A DNA stretch of 64,000 nt, taken from the NCBI GenBank assembly GCA_030625815.1, contig DAOUQF010000014.1:26786-90785 (forward strand), in the 5' to 3' direction. Position numbers and translations under genes: made by a program. Below the pieces are notes generated by a model. The model was given only the letters and a program-made list of their open reading frames with translations. It had not been told where the DNA came from and did no database searches. Positions 17,076 through 24,499 of the stretch are shown one piece after another; the first letter of the stretch is position 1, and each line of letters begins with the position of its first letter. The stretch is from Eubacteriales bacterium. Its GTDB lineage: Bacteria > Bacillota > Clostridia > Tissierellales > GPF-1.

Positions 17076-17336
17076 TGTTGAGTAGAATCTGGTGAAAAGG
17101 AATGATCGTTTTCCATTAGAAGTGCACCAATCAGATGAAGCGGAGATGCTTCATTCGGGAAGATGCGGATGAAGTGTTCTCTGTGTCGGATTTCCTAGTT
17201 TGATTTTTGATGCTGTATTAAGTTTCATAAGTTTGACAACCAACTTTAGGTTGTTATCGTATAGGCGGATCGAACTTGATATTGATCGTGAATCAATTTG
17301 TGGTAAAGTATAGGGGACACGAAAGCGAGGCGCGGA
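17076..17336. other. Intergenic region upstream of FUSC gene
   Basis: No gene is supported. It contains a candidate promoter with TTGACA at 17233-17238 and TATCGT at 17255-17260 (spacer 16), with an inverted repeat ACAACC/GGTTGT (17236-17254) filling the spacer like an operator. A second weaker start may be TTGATA at 17276-17281. The 17076-17230 part shows nothing recognisable. Confidence 0.45.
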
Positions 17337-17804
17337 ATGAAAATTGGTTTACGGAATATAAAAACAGCTTTGGCGGTCAGTTTATGCATTTTCTTGTTTC
17401 AATTGCTGGATCGACCCTATCCGTTTTATGCCTGCATTGCGGCGGTGATCTGCATGCAGCGCTCGGTTGTGCATTCTTTTCGCGTGGGTCGCGACCGGAT
17501 GATTGGCACTATCTTGGGGGGCTTAGTTGGTCTGGGTGTTTATCTGGTATTTGGTCCGGTTTGGTATGCCACAGGGTTGGGCATTGTTATGGTTATTGCG
17601 TTGTGCAATCACTTTGGGAAACAGAGCTCAGTGGCGATTGCCTGCATTGTGCTGATTGCGATCACAACGAATTTAAAAGAAGTGACGGCAGTTGTATATG
17701 CAGCGAATCGAGTGTTGGATACCTTGATCGGCATTGTCATTGCCTTGGGAATCAATCGTATGATTCCTGGTAGAAAAACGATTGTGGAGGGAAAGACATC
17801 ATGA
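17337..17804 (+). CDS. FUSC/aromatic acid exporter family membrane protein
   Basis: 155-residue membrane protein with about five hydrophobic segments and the signature pattern of the FUSC/ArAE_1 (YgaE/DUF939-type) N-terminal domain: PYPFYACIAAVICMQRSV followed by RVGRDRMIGTILGGLVG. It has only the membrane half of the larger family members and lacks the cytoplasmic C-terminal domain. Family members export aromatic acids or are of unknown role. Its RBS is weak (GAGGCGCGGA). The stop overlaps the start of the acetyltransferase by 4 bases (ATGA), indicating an operon. Confidence 0.82.
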   Translation: MKIGLRNIKTALAVSLCIFLFQLLDRPYPFYACIAAVICMQRSVVHSFRVGRDRMIGTILGGLVGLGVYLVFGPVWYATGLGIVMVIALCNHFGKQSSVAIACIVLIAITTNLKEVTAVVYAANRVLDTLIGIVIALGINRMIPGRKTIVEGKTS

Positions 17805-18343
17805 GATTTCATCGAATGACAACAACGGAAGATTGCTGCTGGGAAGCGTGTTGGGAGATATACCAATCGAACTTTCCTTCCGGGGAGCGGAGACTGCTCC
17901 CGGATCAGAGACGTGCGCTTGAAGACGACCGCTATTACTGTATGGCGATTTTACAGGAGGATCATGTGGCGGGCATTCTTTTCTATTGGATGCTGCCGCC
18001 ATTTCTTTTTGCTGAGTATCTCGCAATTGGAGAAGCATTCAAGGGGCGGGGAATCGGAACGACTGTGCTGTCATGGTTAAAACAAGAACCGGGACGATTG
18101 ATTCTCGAGATCGATCCGCCAATCGACACGATTGCGGTTCGCAGAATGAAATTTTATAAACGCGAAGGATTCGTTTTGAATTCCTACATACACATCAATC
18201 TGCCTTTGCGGGTTGGAGAGGAAGAGCTTCCTTTACGTGTGATGACGGTGGGAACGATTTTGAGCAAGGAAGAGTATGATGCATTTTTGTCCGTGCTTAT
18301 GACGGACTTGATTCAGTACGGGGAAGGATATCGCGGGGAGTAA
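17801..18343 (+). CDS. GNAT family N-acetyltransferase
   Basis: 180-residue protein with the GNAT acetyl-CoA-binding motif A, EYLAIGEAFKGRGIGTTVL (about residues 73-91), and a following beta-strand/helix with KFYKREGFVLNSY. This family transfers an acetyl group from acetyl-CoA to an amine; the substrate cannot be inferred. The N-terminal half has an unusual cysteine-rich start (DCCWEACWEIY). It is translationally coupled to the FUSC gene through an ATGA overlap, with GGAGGGAAAG as RBS. Confidence 0.85.
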   Translation: MRFHRMTTTEDCCWEACWEIYQSNFPSGERRLLPDQRRALEDDRYYCMAILQEDHVAGILFYWMLPPFLFAEYLAIGEAFKGRGIGTTVLSWLKQEPGRLILEIDPPIDTIAVRRMKFYKREGFVLNSYIHINLPLRVGEEELPLRVMTVGTILSKEEYDAFLSVLMTDLIQYGEGYRGE

Positions 18344-18346
18344 GAC

Positions 18347-18375
18347 TTGTCAATTTGTCTTTTTTCCGGTATATA
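18347..18375 (+). promoter_or_regulatory. Promoter of the sensor kinase-regulator operon
   Basis: -35 TTGTCA at 18347-18352 and -10 TATATA at 18370-18375, exact 17-base spacer, 21 bases before the kinase start codon. Confidence 0.7.
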
Positions 18376-18396
18376 TGAGAAAAGGGCGGTGGCGAA

Positions 18397-20103
18397 ATGG
18401 TTGGATTGCTCAGTCAAGAATTGTTTGAAAAATTAGGATTGATTTTTTTATTTGCATTTATTCTTTCGAAAACGAAACTCTTTCGGAATTTTATCGTACA
18501 GGAGAAAACACGCTCCATTCAGAAGTTGATCTTTATGATCGCTTTTGGTTTAGCAGGAGTATTGATGACCTATTGGGGGACGCCGGTTTCTGGCGGCATT
18601 GCCAATTCGAGAACGATTCCGGTGGTAGCGGCGGGTATTTTTGGCGGTCCATGGGTAGGGCTTGGAGCTGGAGTCATTGCCGGATTTCATCGAATGTTTT
18701 TAGTGGTCGGCGGTGAATTGACAGCAGTTGCATGCGGGATTTCGACGGTATTGGGCGGCTTGATCGGCGGCCTGACCAAGCCATGGCTAGAGAAAAAATC
18801 ACGGCCGTGGGTATACGGTTTTTTTGTCGGATTAGGTGTAGAAGTGATTCAGATGGGATTGATTTTGTTGATTGCTCGCCCGTTTTCTGAAGCGCTGCGT
18901 TTGGTGGAAGTTATTTTCTTGCCGATGACCGTTTTGAATGCTATTGGCATTGCCTTATTTATGATGACTTCGCAGCAGATCTATGACGATCATGAAAAAG
19001 CGGGGGCGTTGAAGGCACAGTTGGCATTGGATATCGCGACGGAAACCCTTCCGGTTTTGCGAAAGGGGTTCACACGAAAAAGCACGATGCAAGCCGCGGA
19101 GATTATTCGAGCCAAGACACAAGTGGGCGCGGTTGCCTTTACAAATAAAAAAGAGGTGTTGGCCCATGTAGGCATCGGCGCTGACCATCATATTTCCGGA
19201 AATTTGATTGCGACGGATATGACATGTAGGGTTCTGGAAACGGGAAAGATGCAGATCGGTCAGAATCGTGAAGACATCGCTTGCGTGGAAAAGGGCTGCG
19301 GTTTGAAATCTGCGATTGTCGTGCCTTTGTTCGCGAAAGATCAGCTGATCGGCACCCTGAAATTATATAAAAGAATTGAGAATGGCATTACTCCGTCAGA
19401 CATTGGATTGGCAAAAGGCTTGGGAACCCTATTTTCTTCTCAAATCGAATTGAGTGAAATCGAATATCAAAAAAAGATGTTGAGGGAGTCGGAGCTGAAG
19501 CGGCTTCAGGCACAAATTCATCCTCATTTTTTATTCAATGCGTTGAATACCATTGTGTCATTGGTGCGAACAGATCCGGAAATCGCGCGAAAATTATTAG
19601 TTGAACTCAGCTATTTTTTACGGTCTAGTTTTCGGCACCAAGAAACATTTATCAGTTTACGAGAAGAGGTGCGCACCATGGAAGCCTATCTGGCCATTGA
19701 GGCGGCGCGGTTTCAGTCTCGGCTGAAGGTGCGAATCGATGTGGAGGAAGGGCTTGAGTGCAGAATTCCGCCGTTGATTCTTCAGCCTTTGGTGGAGAAT
19801 GCGGTCAAACATGGTTTGCTGCCGAAAAAAGAGGGTGGAACGGTTGTTCTATCGGTCAATCGGGTCGATCAAAAGATAGTATTTACGGTGATGGATGATG
19901 GCGTGGGCATTCCTGAGGAAGAAATGCATCATTTGCTCAAGAAGAAGAAAAGCGGTGGGATTGGACTCCACAATGTGAATGAACGGTTGAAAAGCATCTA
20001 TGGTGAAACCTTGATCGTGAGCAGTGAAGTGGGGAGAGGAACAGCCATATCGTTTCAAATTCCAGATAGGAGGATGACGAGTGATACGAGTCATGTTGGT
20101 TGA
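18397..20103 (+). CDS. LytS/BtsS-type sensor histidine kinase
   Basis: 568-residue membrane sensor. The N-terminal 5TMR-LYT domain (residues 1-200) has about six hydrophobic segments and the conserved NSRTIPVVAAGIFGGPWVGL signature. A GAF domain follows (about 210-350), then the His_kinase block with phosphoacceptor His in AQIHPHFLFNALNTI (about residue 375) and a HATPase domain (ENAVKHG, DDGVGIPEEE, GIGLHNVNERL). LytS and BtsS kinases in other bacteria respond to extracellular pyruvate or membrane state. The regulator gene overlaps its end by 23 bases and a CstA-family transporter follows, the same set as BtsS-BtsR-BtsT in enterobacteria. Confidence 0.92.
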   Translation: MVGLLSQELFEKLGLIFLFAFILSKTKLFRNFIVQEKTRSIQKLIFMIAFGLAGVLMTYWGTPVSGGIANSRTIPVVAAGIFGGPWVGLGAGVIAGFHRMFLVVGGELTAVACGISTVLGGLIGGLTKPWLEKKSRPWVYGFFVGLGVEVIQMGLILLIARPFSEALRLVEVIFLPMTVLNAIGIALFMMTSQQIYDDHEKAGALKAQLALDIATETLPVLRKGFTRKSTMQAAEIIRAKTQVGAVAFTNKKEVLAHVGIGADHHISGNLIATDMTCRVLETGKMQIGQNREDIACVEKGCGLKSAIVVPLFAKDQLIGTLKLYKRIENGITPSDIGLAKGLGTLFSSQIELSEIEYQKKMLRESELKRLQAQIHPHFLFNALNTIVSLVRTDPEIARKLLVELSYFLRSSFRHQETFISLREEVRTMEAYLAIEAARFQSRLKVRIDVEEGLECRIPPLILQPLVENAVKHGLLPKKEGGTVVLSVNRVDQKIVFTVMDDGVGIPEEEMHHLLKKKKSGGIGLHNVNERLKSIYGETLIVSSEVGRGTAISFQIPDRRMTSDTSHVG

Positions 20104-20836
20104 TGATGAGCGACCATCTTTGAATGAGTTGCAATATATTTTAAATAAGATTGAGGGAGTCAAGGTGGAAGCGCAGTTTTGCGATGCCGTTGACGCCTTG
20201 CAAAATTTTTCCACCATCGATCCTGATGTGGTGTTTTTGGATATTGAGATGCCTGAGTTGGATGGATTAAGCTTAGCGGAAGAATTGATTCAGCAAAAGC
20301 CGGAGCTGGCGATTGTGTTTGCGACAGCCTTTGATCATTATGCCCTGCAAGCTTTTGAACATCATGCCATGGATTATGTTTTGAAACCCTTCGAGGAAGA
20401 ACGGATACAAAAGGCGATGGATCGGATCCGTGAACGGGTAGGGAGCCGAGATGAAGTGGAGGAACGCTTTGCACAAATCGAAGCCTTTCGCCGCGAGGGG
20501 TTTCGGGTGAAGCGCATTTCCGTTTGGGTCAATGATCGAATTGTTTTGATGCCTCTAGAAAAAATCGCCTACTTTGTTGCGGAAGAGGGAACGGTATTCT
20601 TGGTTGAAGGGGATCACCGCCACGAATTGCATGCGACCATGGCCCAATTGGAAGCAAGATTTCATGGGGATGGATTTTTCCGATGCCACAGGAGTTACTT
20701 AGTGAATCTTTCGCGTGTGGAGGAGATGATTCCTTGGTTTAACAACACCTATGTCTTGAAGATTTCGGGGCAAACCGAAGAAATTCCAGTGAGCCGATCA
20801 CGGGTGAAGGCCTTAAAGGAATACTATCAAATTTAA
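20081..20836 (+). CDS. LytTR-family response regulator
   Basis: 251-residue regulator with a receiver domain (residues 1-120; acidic pocket Asp8-Asp9, phosphoacceptor Asp54 in VFLDIEMPELDG, Lys near 104) and a LytTR DNA-binding domain (about 145-250; FFRCHRSYLVNLSRVEEM and the PVSRSRVKALKEYY tail). It starts at GTG 20081 with TAGGAGG, inside the kinase gene, so the pair is coupled. LytTR proteins bind direct repeats and usually activate a nearby transporter; the CstA-family gene 134 bases downstream is the obvious target. Confidence 0.94.
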   Translation: MIRVMLVDDERPSLNELQYILNKIEGVKVEAQFCDAVDALQNFSTIDPDVVFLDIEMPELDGLSLAEELIQQKPELAIVFATAFDHYALQAFEHHAMDYVLKPFEEERIQKAMDRIRERVGSRDEVEERFAQIEAFRREGFRVKRISVWVNDRIVLMPLEKIAYFVAEEGTVFLVEGDHRHELHATMAQLEARFHGDGFFRCHRSYLVNLSRVEEMIPWFNNTYVLKISGQTEEIPVSRSRVKALKEYYQI

Positions 20837-20861
20837 TTGGCGGCAGCCAAATGCATTTCGG

Positions 20862-20893
20862 GAGGGTGAATTGACGATTCACCCTCTCTTTTT
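20862..20893 (+). terminator. Intrinsic terminator after response regulator
   Basis: Perfect 10-bp stem GAGGGTGAAT/ATTCACCCTC with a TGACG loop, then TCTTTTT. It separates the two-component operon from the transporter gene. Confidence 0.9.
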
Positions 20894-20911
20894 GTCGTTC
20901 CATCCATTGGC

Positions 20912-20942
20912 AGGAAACCGTTTCCTCGTTTCTTGATACACT
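20912..20942 (+). promoter_or_regulatory. Transporter promoter with perfect palindromic operator
   Basis: AGGAAAC-C-GTTTCCT at 20912-20926 is a perfect palindrome with 7-base arms and a cre-like AAACCGTTT core. It sits where a -35 should be, 10 bases before an extended -10 (TGATACACT, 20934-20942). No normal -35 is present, as expected of an activator-dependent promoter. Candidate binders are CcpA, at the palindrome, and the adjacent LytTR regulator; TCCATT (20903) and ACCGTT (20917) resemble LytTR half-sites but are spaced atypically. Confidence 0.55.
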
Positions 20943-20970
20943 GAGATCAATTAAAAAAGGAGGACGACAA

Positions 20971-22395
20971 ATGGTATCATTTTTATTATCGGTAGTGGCA
21001 TTGATAGTTGGGTATTTTGTTTACGGGAAATTTGTTGAGAAAGTTTACGGTGTAGATGAAAACAGAGAGACGCCGGCGATCGCGAAAGCGGATGGCGTTG
21101 ACTTTGTGGAGATGGGATGGAAAAAGGCGTTTCTGATTCAATTTTTGAACATCGCCGGACTTGGACCGATCTTCGGTGCAATCGCAGGAGCCCTTTGGGG
21201 ACCAATCGCATTTTTGTGGATCGTATTAGGTTCCATCTTTGCGGGAGCTGTTCATGACTATTTCGCGGGTATGCTTTCCATGCGACATGGCGGGGATACG
21301 ATGGCAGAAATTGTTGGACGTTACTTAGGTACAAGCGCAAAGAACGTGATGCGTGTATTCTCGGTTTTACTTTTGATCTTGGTCGGTGTTGTGTTTATCA
21401 ACGGACCAGCAGGACTCTTGGAAAACATGACGGGAATCAATAAGTTTGTCTTCTTGGGTATTATCATCGCGTATTATTTGTTGGCAACTGTTTTGCCAGT
21501 AGACAAGGTGATTGGAAAGATCTATCCGATTTTCGGCGCAGCTCTTTTAATCATGGGTGTTGGCATTATCGGTGGTATTATTTTAAAGGGATACACCATT
21601 CCTGAGATTTCTTTCGCCAATATGCACCCGGCAGGGAAATCGATCTTTCCATTCTTATTTGTCACGATCGCATGTGGTGCAATTAGTGGATTCCATGCCA
21701 CACAATCGCCAATTATGGCACGCTGCTTAAAGAATGAAAAACAAGGTCGCCGTGTATTTTATGGTGCCATGATCGCAGAGGGTATGATTGCCTTGATTTG
21801 GGCAGCGGCTGCAATGAGTTTCTTCGGTTCTGTAGAAGCGTTGAGTGAAGCAGGTTCTGCAGCGGTTGTTGTCAATACGATCTCCAGCTCGCTATTGGGA
21901 CCAGTCGGTGGAATCTTGGCAGTATTGGGTGTTGTAGCAGCGCCAATCACATCTGGCGACACGGCCTTCAGAAGTGCTCGTATGGCGATTGCTGATGCCA
22001 TCGGTCTGAAGCAAGACGCATTTGCAAATCGGTTCAAGGTAGCCATTCCGTTGTTTGCGATTGGATTGGCATTATGTTTTATTGATTTCTCCATCATCTG
22101 GAGATACTTCGCATGGTCAAACCAAACTCTGGCAACCATCATGCTTTGGACATCAGCTGCGTTCCTAGTGAAAGAAAAGAAATTCCATTGGATCGCGACA
22201 ATTCCTGCTACCTTTATGACGGCAGTGATTACCAGCTATATCTTGGTTGCGCCTGAAGGACTTCGATTGCCAGAATCTTTCGGAGTGCCGGCAGGGATTG
22301 CTATAGCGTTGGCAACTTTTGTTTTCTTCTTGGTGAAAGCAGGAAAAACATCGAAAACAGAGACAGATGAAACAAAAAATAATAAAGCAGCATAG
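20971..22395 (+). CDS. cstA: CstA/BtsT-family carbon-starvation (pyruvate/peptide) transporter
   Basis: 474-residue membrane protein with about 12 hydrophobic segments. It shows the CstA signature in QFLNIAGLGPIFGAIAGALW, followed by HDYFAGMLSMRHGG and the GAISGFHATQSP loop. It is shorter than E. coli CstA/BtsT (about 700), as is usual for Firmicute versions. Characterised family members import pyruvate or peptides under carbon limitation. The adjacent LytS/LytTR pair, which controls pyruvate uptake in other bacteria, makes pyruvate the leading substrate by context. It has its own promoter and terminator. Confidence 0.9.
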   Translation: MVSFLLSVVALIVGYFVYGKFVEKVYGVDENRETPAIAKADGVDFVEMGWKKAFLIQFLNIAGLGPIFGAIAGALWGPIAFLWIVLGSIFAGAVHDYFAGMLSMRHGGDTMAEIVGRYLGTSAKNVMRVFSVLLLILVGVVFINGPAGLLENMTGINKFVFLGIIIAYYLLATVLPVDKVIGKIYPIFGAALLIMGVGIIGGIILKGYTIPEISFANMHPAGKSIFPFLFVTIACGAISGFHATQSPIMARCLKNEKQGRRVFYGAMIAEGMIALIWAAAAMSFFGSVEALSEAGSAAVVVNTISSSLLGPVGGILAVLGVVAAPITSGDTAFRSARMAIADAIGLKQDAFANRFKVAIPLFAIGLALCFIDFSIIWRYFAWSNQTLATIMLWTSAAFLVKEKKFHWIATIPATFMTAVITSYILVAPEGLRLPESFGVPAGIAIALATFVFFLVKAGKTSKTETDETKNNKAA

Positions 22396-22402
22396 TGAGA
22401 AG

Positions 22403-22431
22403 GGATGGAGTTTTTGCTCCATCCTTTTTTT
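22403..22431 (+). terminator. Intrinsic terminator after cstA
   Basis: 8-bp stem GGATGGAG/CTCCATCC, TTTTTG loop, seven Ts. Confidence 0.92.
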
Positions 22432-22437
22432 GCGTGA

Positions 22438-22443
22438 TATAAT
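22438..22443 (+). promoter_or_regulatory. -10 element for PfpI-family gene
   Basis: TATAAT 27 bases before the start codon, preceded by TG one base further upstream (extended -10: TGA-TATAAT). No clear -35; that region is the T-run of the cstA terminator. Confidence 0.5.
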
Positions 22444-22464
22444 AAAAGGAAAAGGAGAACGCTC

Positions 22465-22989
22465 ATGTTGTTGAAAGGCAAGAGGATTTGCGCGCTGGTG
22501 CATCATGATTTTGAGGACTTGGAATTATGGGTGCCGGTATATCGGTTACGAGAAGAAGGCGCTATTGTGGAATTGGTCGGGGAAGGTGCAAGTATTAAGT
22601 ATAAAGGGAAATATGGGGTTCCCGCAATCTCGGAATTCTCTTTTGCCGAGGCGTTGGAAAGGGAATACGACGGCATTTTGGTGCCGGGCGGATGGGCGCC
22701 GGATAAGCTGAGAAGATTCCCGGATGTCTTGGAATTGGTTAAAAAAATGGATGCCCAAGAAAAAACAATTGGCCAGATTTGCCATGCGGGATGGGTACTG
22801 ATTTCTGCGGATATCCTAAAGGGAAAAATTGTGACCAGCACACCGGGAATCCGGGATGATATGCGAAATGCAGGTGCAATTTGGAAAGATGTTCCCGCTA
22901 TTTCCGATGGACATATTGTGTCGAGTCGCAGACCGCCGGATCTGCCGGAATATTGCAGGGAATTGATAGAAAATTTAAAAAACTCTTGA
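22465..22989 (+). CDS. DJ-1/PfpI family protein
   Basis: 174-residue protein of the DJ-1/PfpI class I glutamine amidotransferase-like superfamily. The elbow nucleophile is Cys106 in IGQICHAGW, and acidic partners lie in HHDFEDLE (residues 13-20). GILVPGGWAPD and VVTSTPGIRDDM-like segments are as in PfpI/YfkM proteins. Reported activities include peptidase, chaperone and glyoxalase/deglycase; which applies is unknown. RBS AAGGAG. Its TGA stop overlaps the TTGACA of the next promoter. Confidence 0.9.
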   Translation: MLLKGKRICALVHHDFEDLELWVPVYRLREEGAIVELVGEGASIKYKGKYGVPAISEFSFAEALEREYDGILVPGGWAPDKLRRFPDVLELVKKMDAQEKTIGQICHAGWVLISADILKGKIVTSTPGIRDDMRNAGAIWKDVPAISDGHIVSSRRPPDLPEYCRELIENLKNS

Positions 22990-23014
22990 CAATCAAGCTA
23001 TCGCGTCTTACAAT
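22986..23014 (+). promoter_or_regulatory. Consensus promoter of the amt leader
   Basis: -35 TTGACA at 22986-22991 (overlapping the preceding stop codon) and -10 TACAAT at 23009-23014 with an exact 17-base spacer. Transcription should start near 23021, about 108 bases before amt. Confidence 0.8.
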
Positions 23015-23040
23015 CGGGATATCATTTGATTGGGCAAAGG

Positions 23041-23073
23041 CGTCCAGGGTTAATCCCCTGGACGTCTTTTTTT
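23041..23073 (+). terminator. Terminator in the amt leader (probable attenuator)
   Basis: 9-bp stem CGTCCAGGG/CCCTGGACG with a six-base TTAATC loop and a seven-T run. It lies between the TTGACA-N17-TACAAT promoter and amt, with no further promoter visible before amt; a GTATCCGGATAC palindrome follows at 23074-23085. It may also end the PfpI transcript. Confidence 0.85.
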
Positions 23074-23128
23074 GTATCCGGATACGACAAAACACCTGCA
23101 GATGAAAAAAACACAGGAGGCATGAGAG

Positions 23129-24370
23129 ATGAATGAATTGATTACGTCAATTGATACTGTATGGGTTTTATTTGCAACAGCGCTGGTGTTTTTCATGCAA
23201 GCCGGGTTTGCAATGGTGGAAACTGGGTTTACGCGAGCGAAAAACGCTGGAAATATTATTATGAAGAACATTATGGACTTTTCCGTTGGCTCAGTGGTGT
23301 TTTGGGTCCTGGGGTTTGGACTCATGTTTGGCAGAACCGTCGATGGATTTATTGGCATTCCTGATTTATTTGTAAAAGGAAGTTATGATTTTGGCATACC
23401 TACCTTTGCATTCTTGATTTTCCAGACCGTTTTTTGTGCAACAGCGGCTACAATCGTATCAGGAGCGATGGCGGAACGAACCAAGTTTATTTCTTACTTA
23501 GTGTATAGCATCATGATTTCTGGATTGATTTATCCGGTGGTTGGCCATTGGATTTGGGGCGGAGGCTGGTTATCCGAATTCGGATTTCATGATTTTGCCG
23601 GCTCCACGGTTGTTCACTCTGTTGGCGGATGGGCTGCATTGATTGGCGCAAAGCGCTTGGGACCACGAATTGGGAAATACAACGAGGATGGTACGGTAAA
23701 TACCATCCCGGGACACAGCTTAACTTTAGGGGCGTTGGGTGTTTTCATACTTTGGTTTGGATGGTTCGGATTTAATCCGGGCTCGCAATTGGCAGCGGCA
23801 GGAACGGACAATGTTTTGGCAATTAGCAAGATCTTTGTTACGACGAACCTGGCAGCGGCGGTTGCGGCGATTTGTGCCATGTTTTTCACTTGGGTTCGAT
23901 CAGGAAAACCGGATGTCGGCATGACATTGAATGGCGCATTGGCGGGTTTGGTTGCAATTACTGCGGGATGTGATATTGTGACACCGGCTGGAGCAGCGAT
24001 CATCGGCGCATTTGCAGGTGTCTTGGTTGTTCTTGGCAGTGAGTTTGTTGAACGTGTTTTAAAGATCGATGATCCGGTTGGTGCGGTTGCAGTTCATGGA
24101 GTCAATGGTGCGTTCGGCACCTTGATGGTCGGCCTTTTCGCTGAATCTGGCGGCTTGTTGTATGGCGGTGGTGGCGAATTGTTCGCCGTACAGGCAACGG
24201 GCGTTGCGGCAGTTCTTGGATGGACAGTCGTTACGGCGTTCCTGGTATTCAAGGGCGTTGACTTAACCATTGGTCTTCGGGTAACGGATTCTGAAGAGAA
24301 TATCGGCTTGGATCTGGAAGAACACGGGGCAATCAGTTACGCGGATTTTGCCTTAAAAGAAGAAGCGTAG
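23129..24370 (+). CDS. amt: Ammonium transporter
   Basis: 413-residue Amt/AmtB channel protein with eleven or so hydrophobic segments, for ammonium uptake. It begins with the usual FFMQAGFAMVETGFTRAKN helix, has HWIWGGGWLS and the first pore histidine in VVHSVGGWAALIGA, and the second in VAVHGVNGAFGT. No PII (glnK) gene accompanies it, unlike the usual pairing. The RBS AGGAGG sits 8 bases upstream. Codon use is optimal. The upstream promoter-terminator arrangement suggests attenuation in response to nitrogen. Confidence 0.96.
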   Translation: MNELITSIDTVWVLFATALVFFMQAGFAMVETGFTRAKNAGNIIMKNIMDFSVGSVVFWVLGFGLMFGRTVDGFIGIPDLFVKGSYDFGIPTFAFLIFQTVFCATAATIVSGAMAERTKFISYLVYSIMISGLIYPVVGHWIWGGGWLSEFGFHDFAGSTVVHSVGGWAALIGAKRLGPRIGKYNEDGTVNTIPGHSLTLGALGVFILWFGWFGFNPGSQLAAAGTDNVLAISKIFVTTNLAAAVAAICAMFFTWVRSGKPDVGMTLNGALAGLVAITAGCDIVTPAGAAIIGAFAGVLVVLGSEFVERVLKIDDPVGAVAVHGVNGAFGTLMVGLFAESGGLLYGGGGELFAVQATGVAAVLGWTVVTAFLVFKGVDLTIGLRVTDSEENIGLDLEEHGAISYADFALKEEA

Positions 24371-24392
24371 GGGATAAAAATTGAAAGTTTAG

Positions 24393-24425
24393 AGGTGCCG
24401 GATGAAAATCCGGCACCTTTTTTTG
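24393..24425 (+). terminator. Intrinsic terminator after amt
   Basis: Perfect 11-bp stem AGGTGCCGGAT/ATCCGGCACCT with a GAAA tetraloop and an eight-T run. Confidence 0.95.
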
Positions 24426-24472
24426 TAAACATTTTATAAAGACAAGGATATTTTCTAGATATGTTGTATATA

Positions 24473-24478
24473 TATAAT
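24473..24478 (+). promoter_or_regulatory. -10 element upstream of dgt-like gene
   Basis: TATAAT in an AT-rich run; a poor -35 (TTTTCT at 24451-24456, spacer 16) precedes it. The start codon at 24500 follows closely, which also rejects a longer reading frame from 24461. Confidence 0.5.
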
Positions 24479-24499
24479 AGGTGGAAAGGAGGGGGAACG

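Noticed and set aside
20903..20922. LytTR direct repeats (TCCATT and ACCGTT) at the cstA promoter
   Set aside because: The 8-base gap between them does not fit the 12-13 base spacing of known LytTR sites, so no separate site is called.
23074..23085. GTATCCGGATAC palindrome as a stand-alone operator for amt
   Set aside because: No -10 or -35 lies next to it; it is better treated as part of the amt leader.
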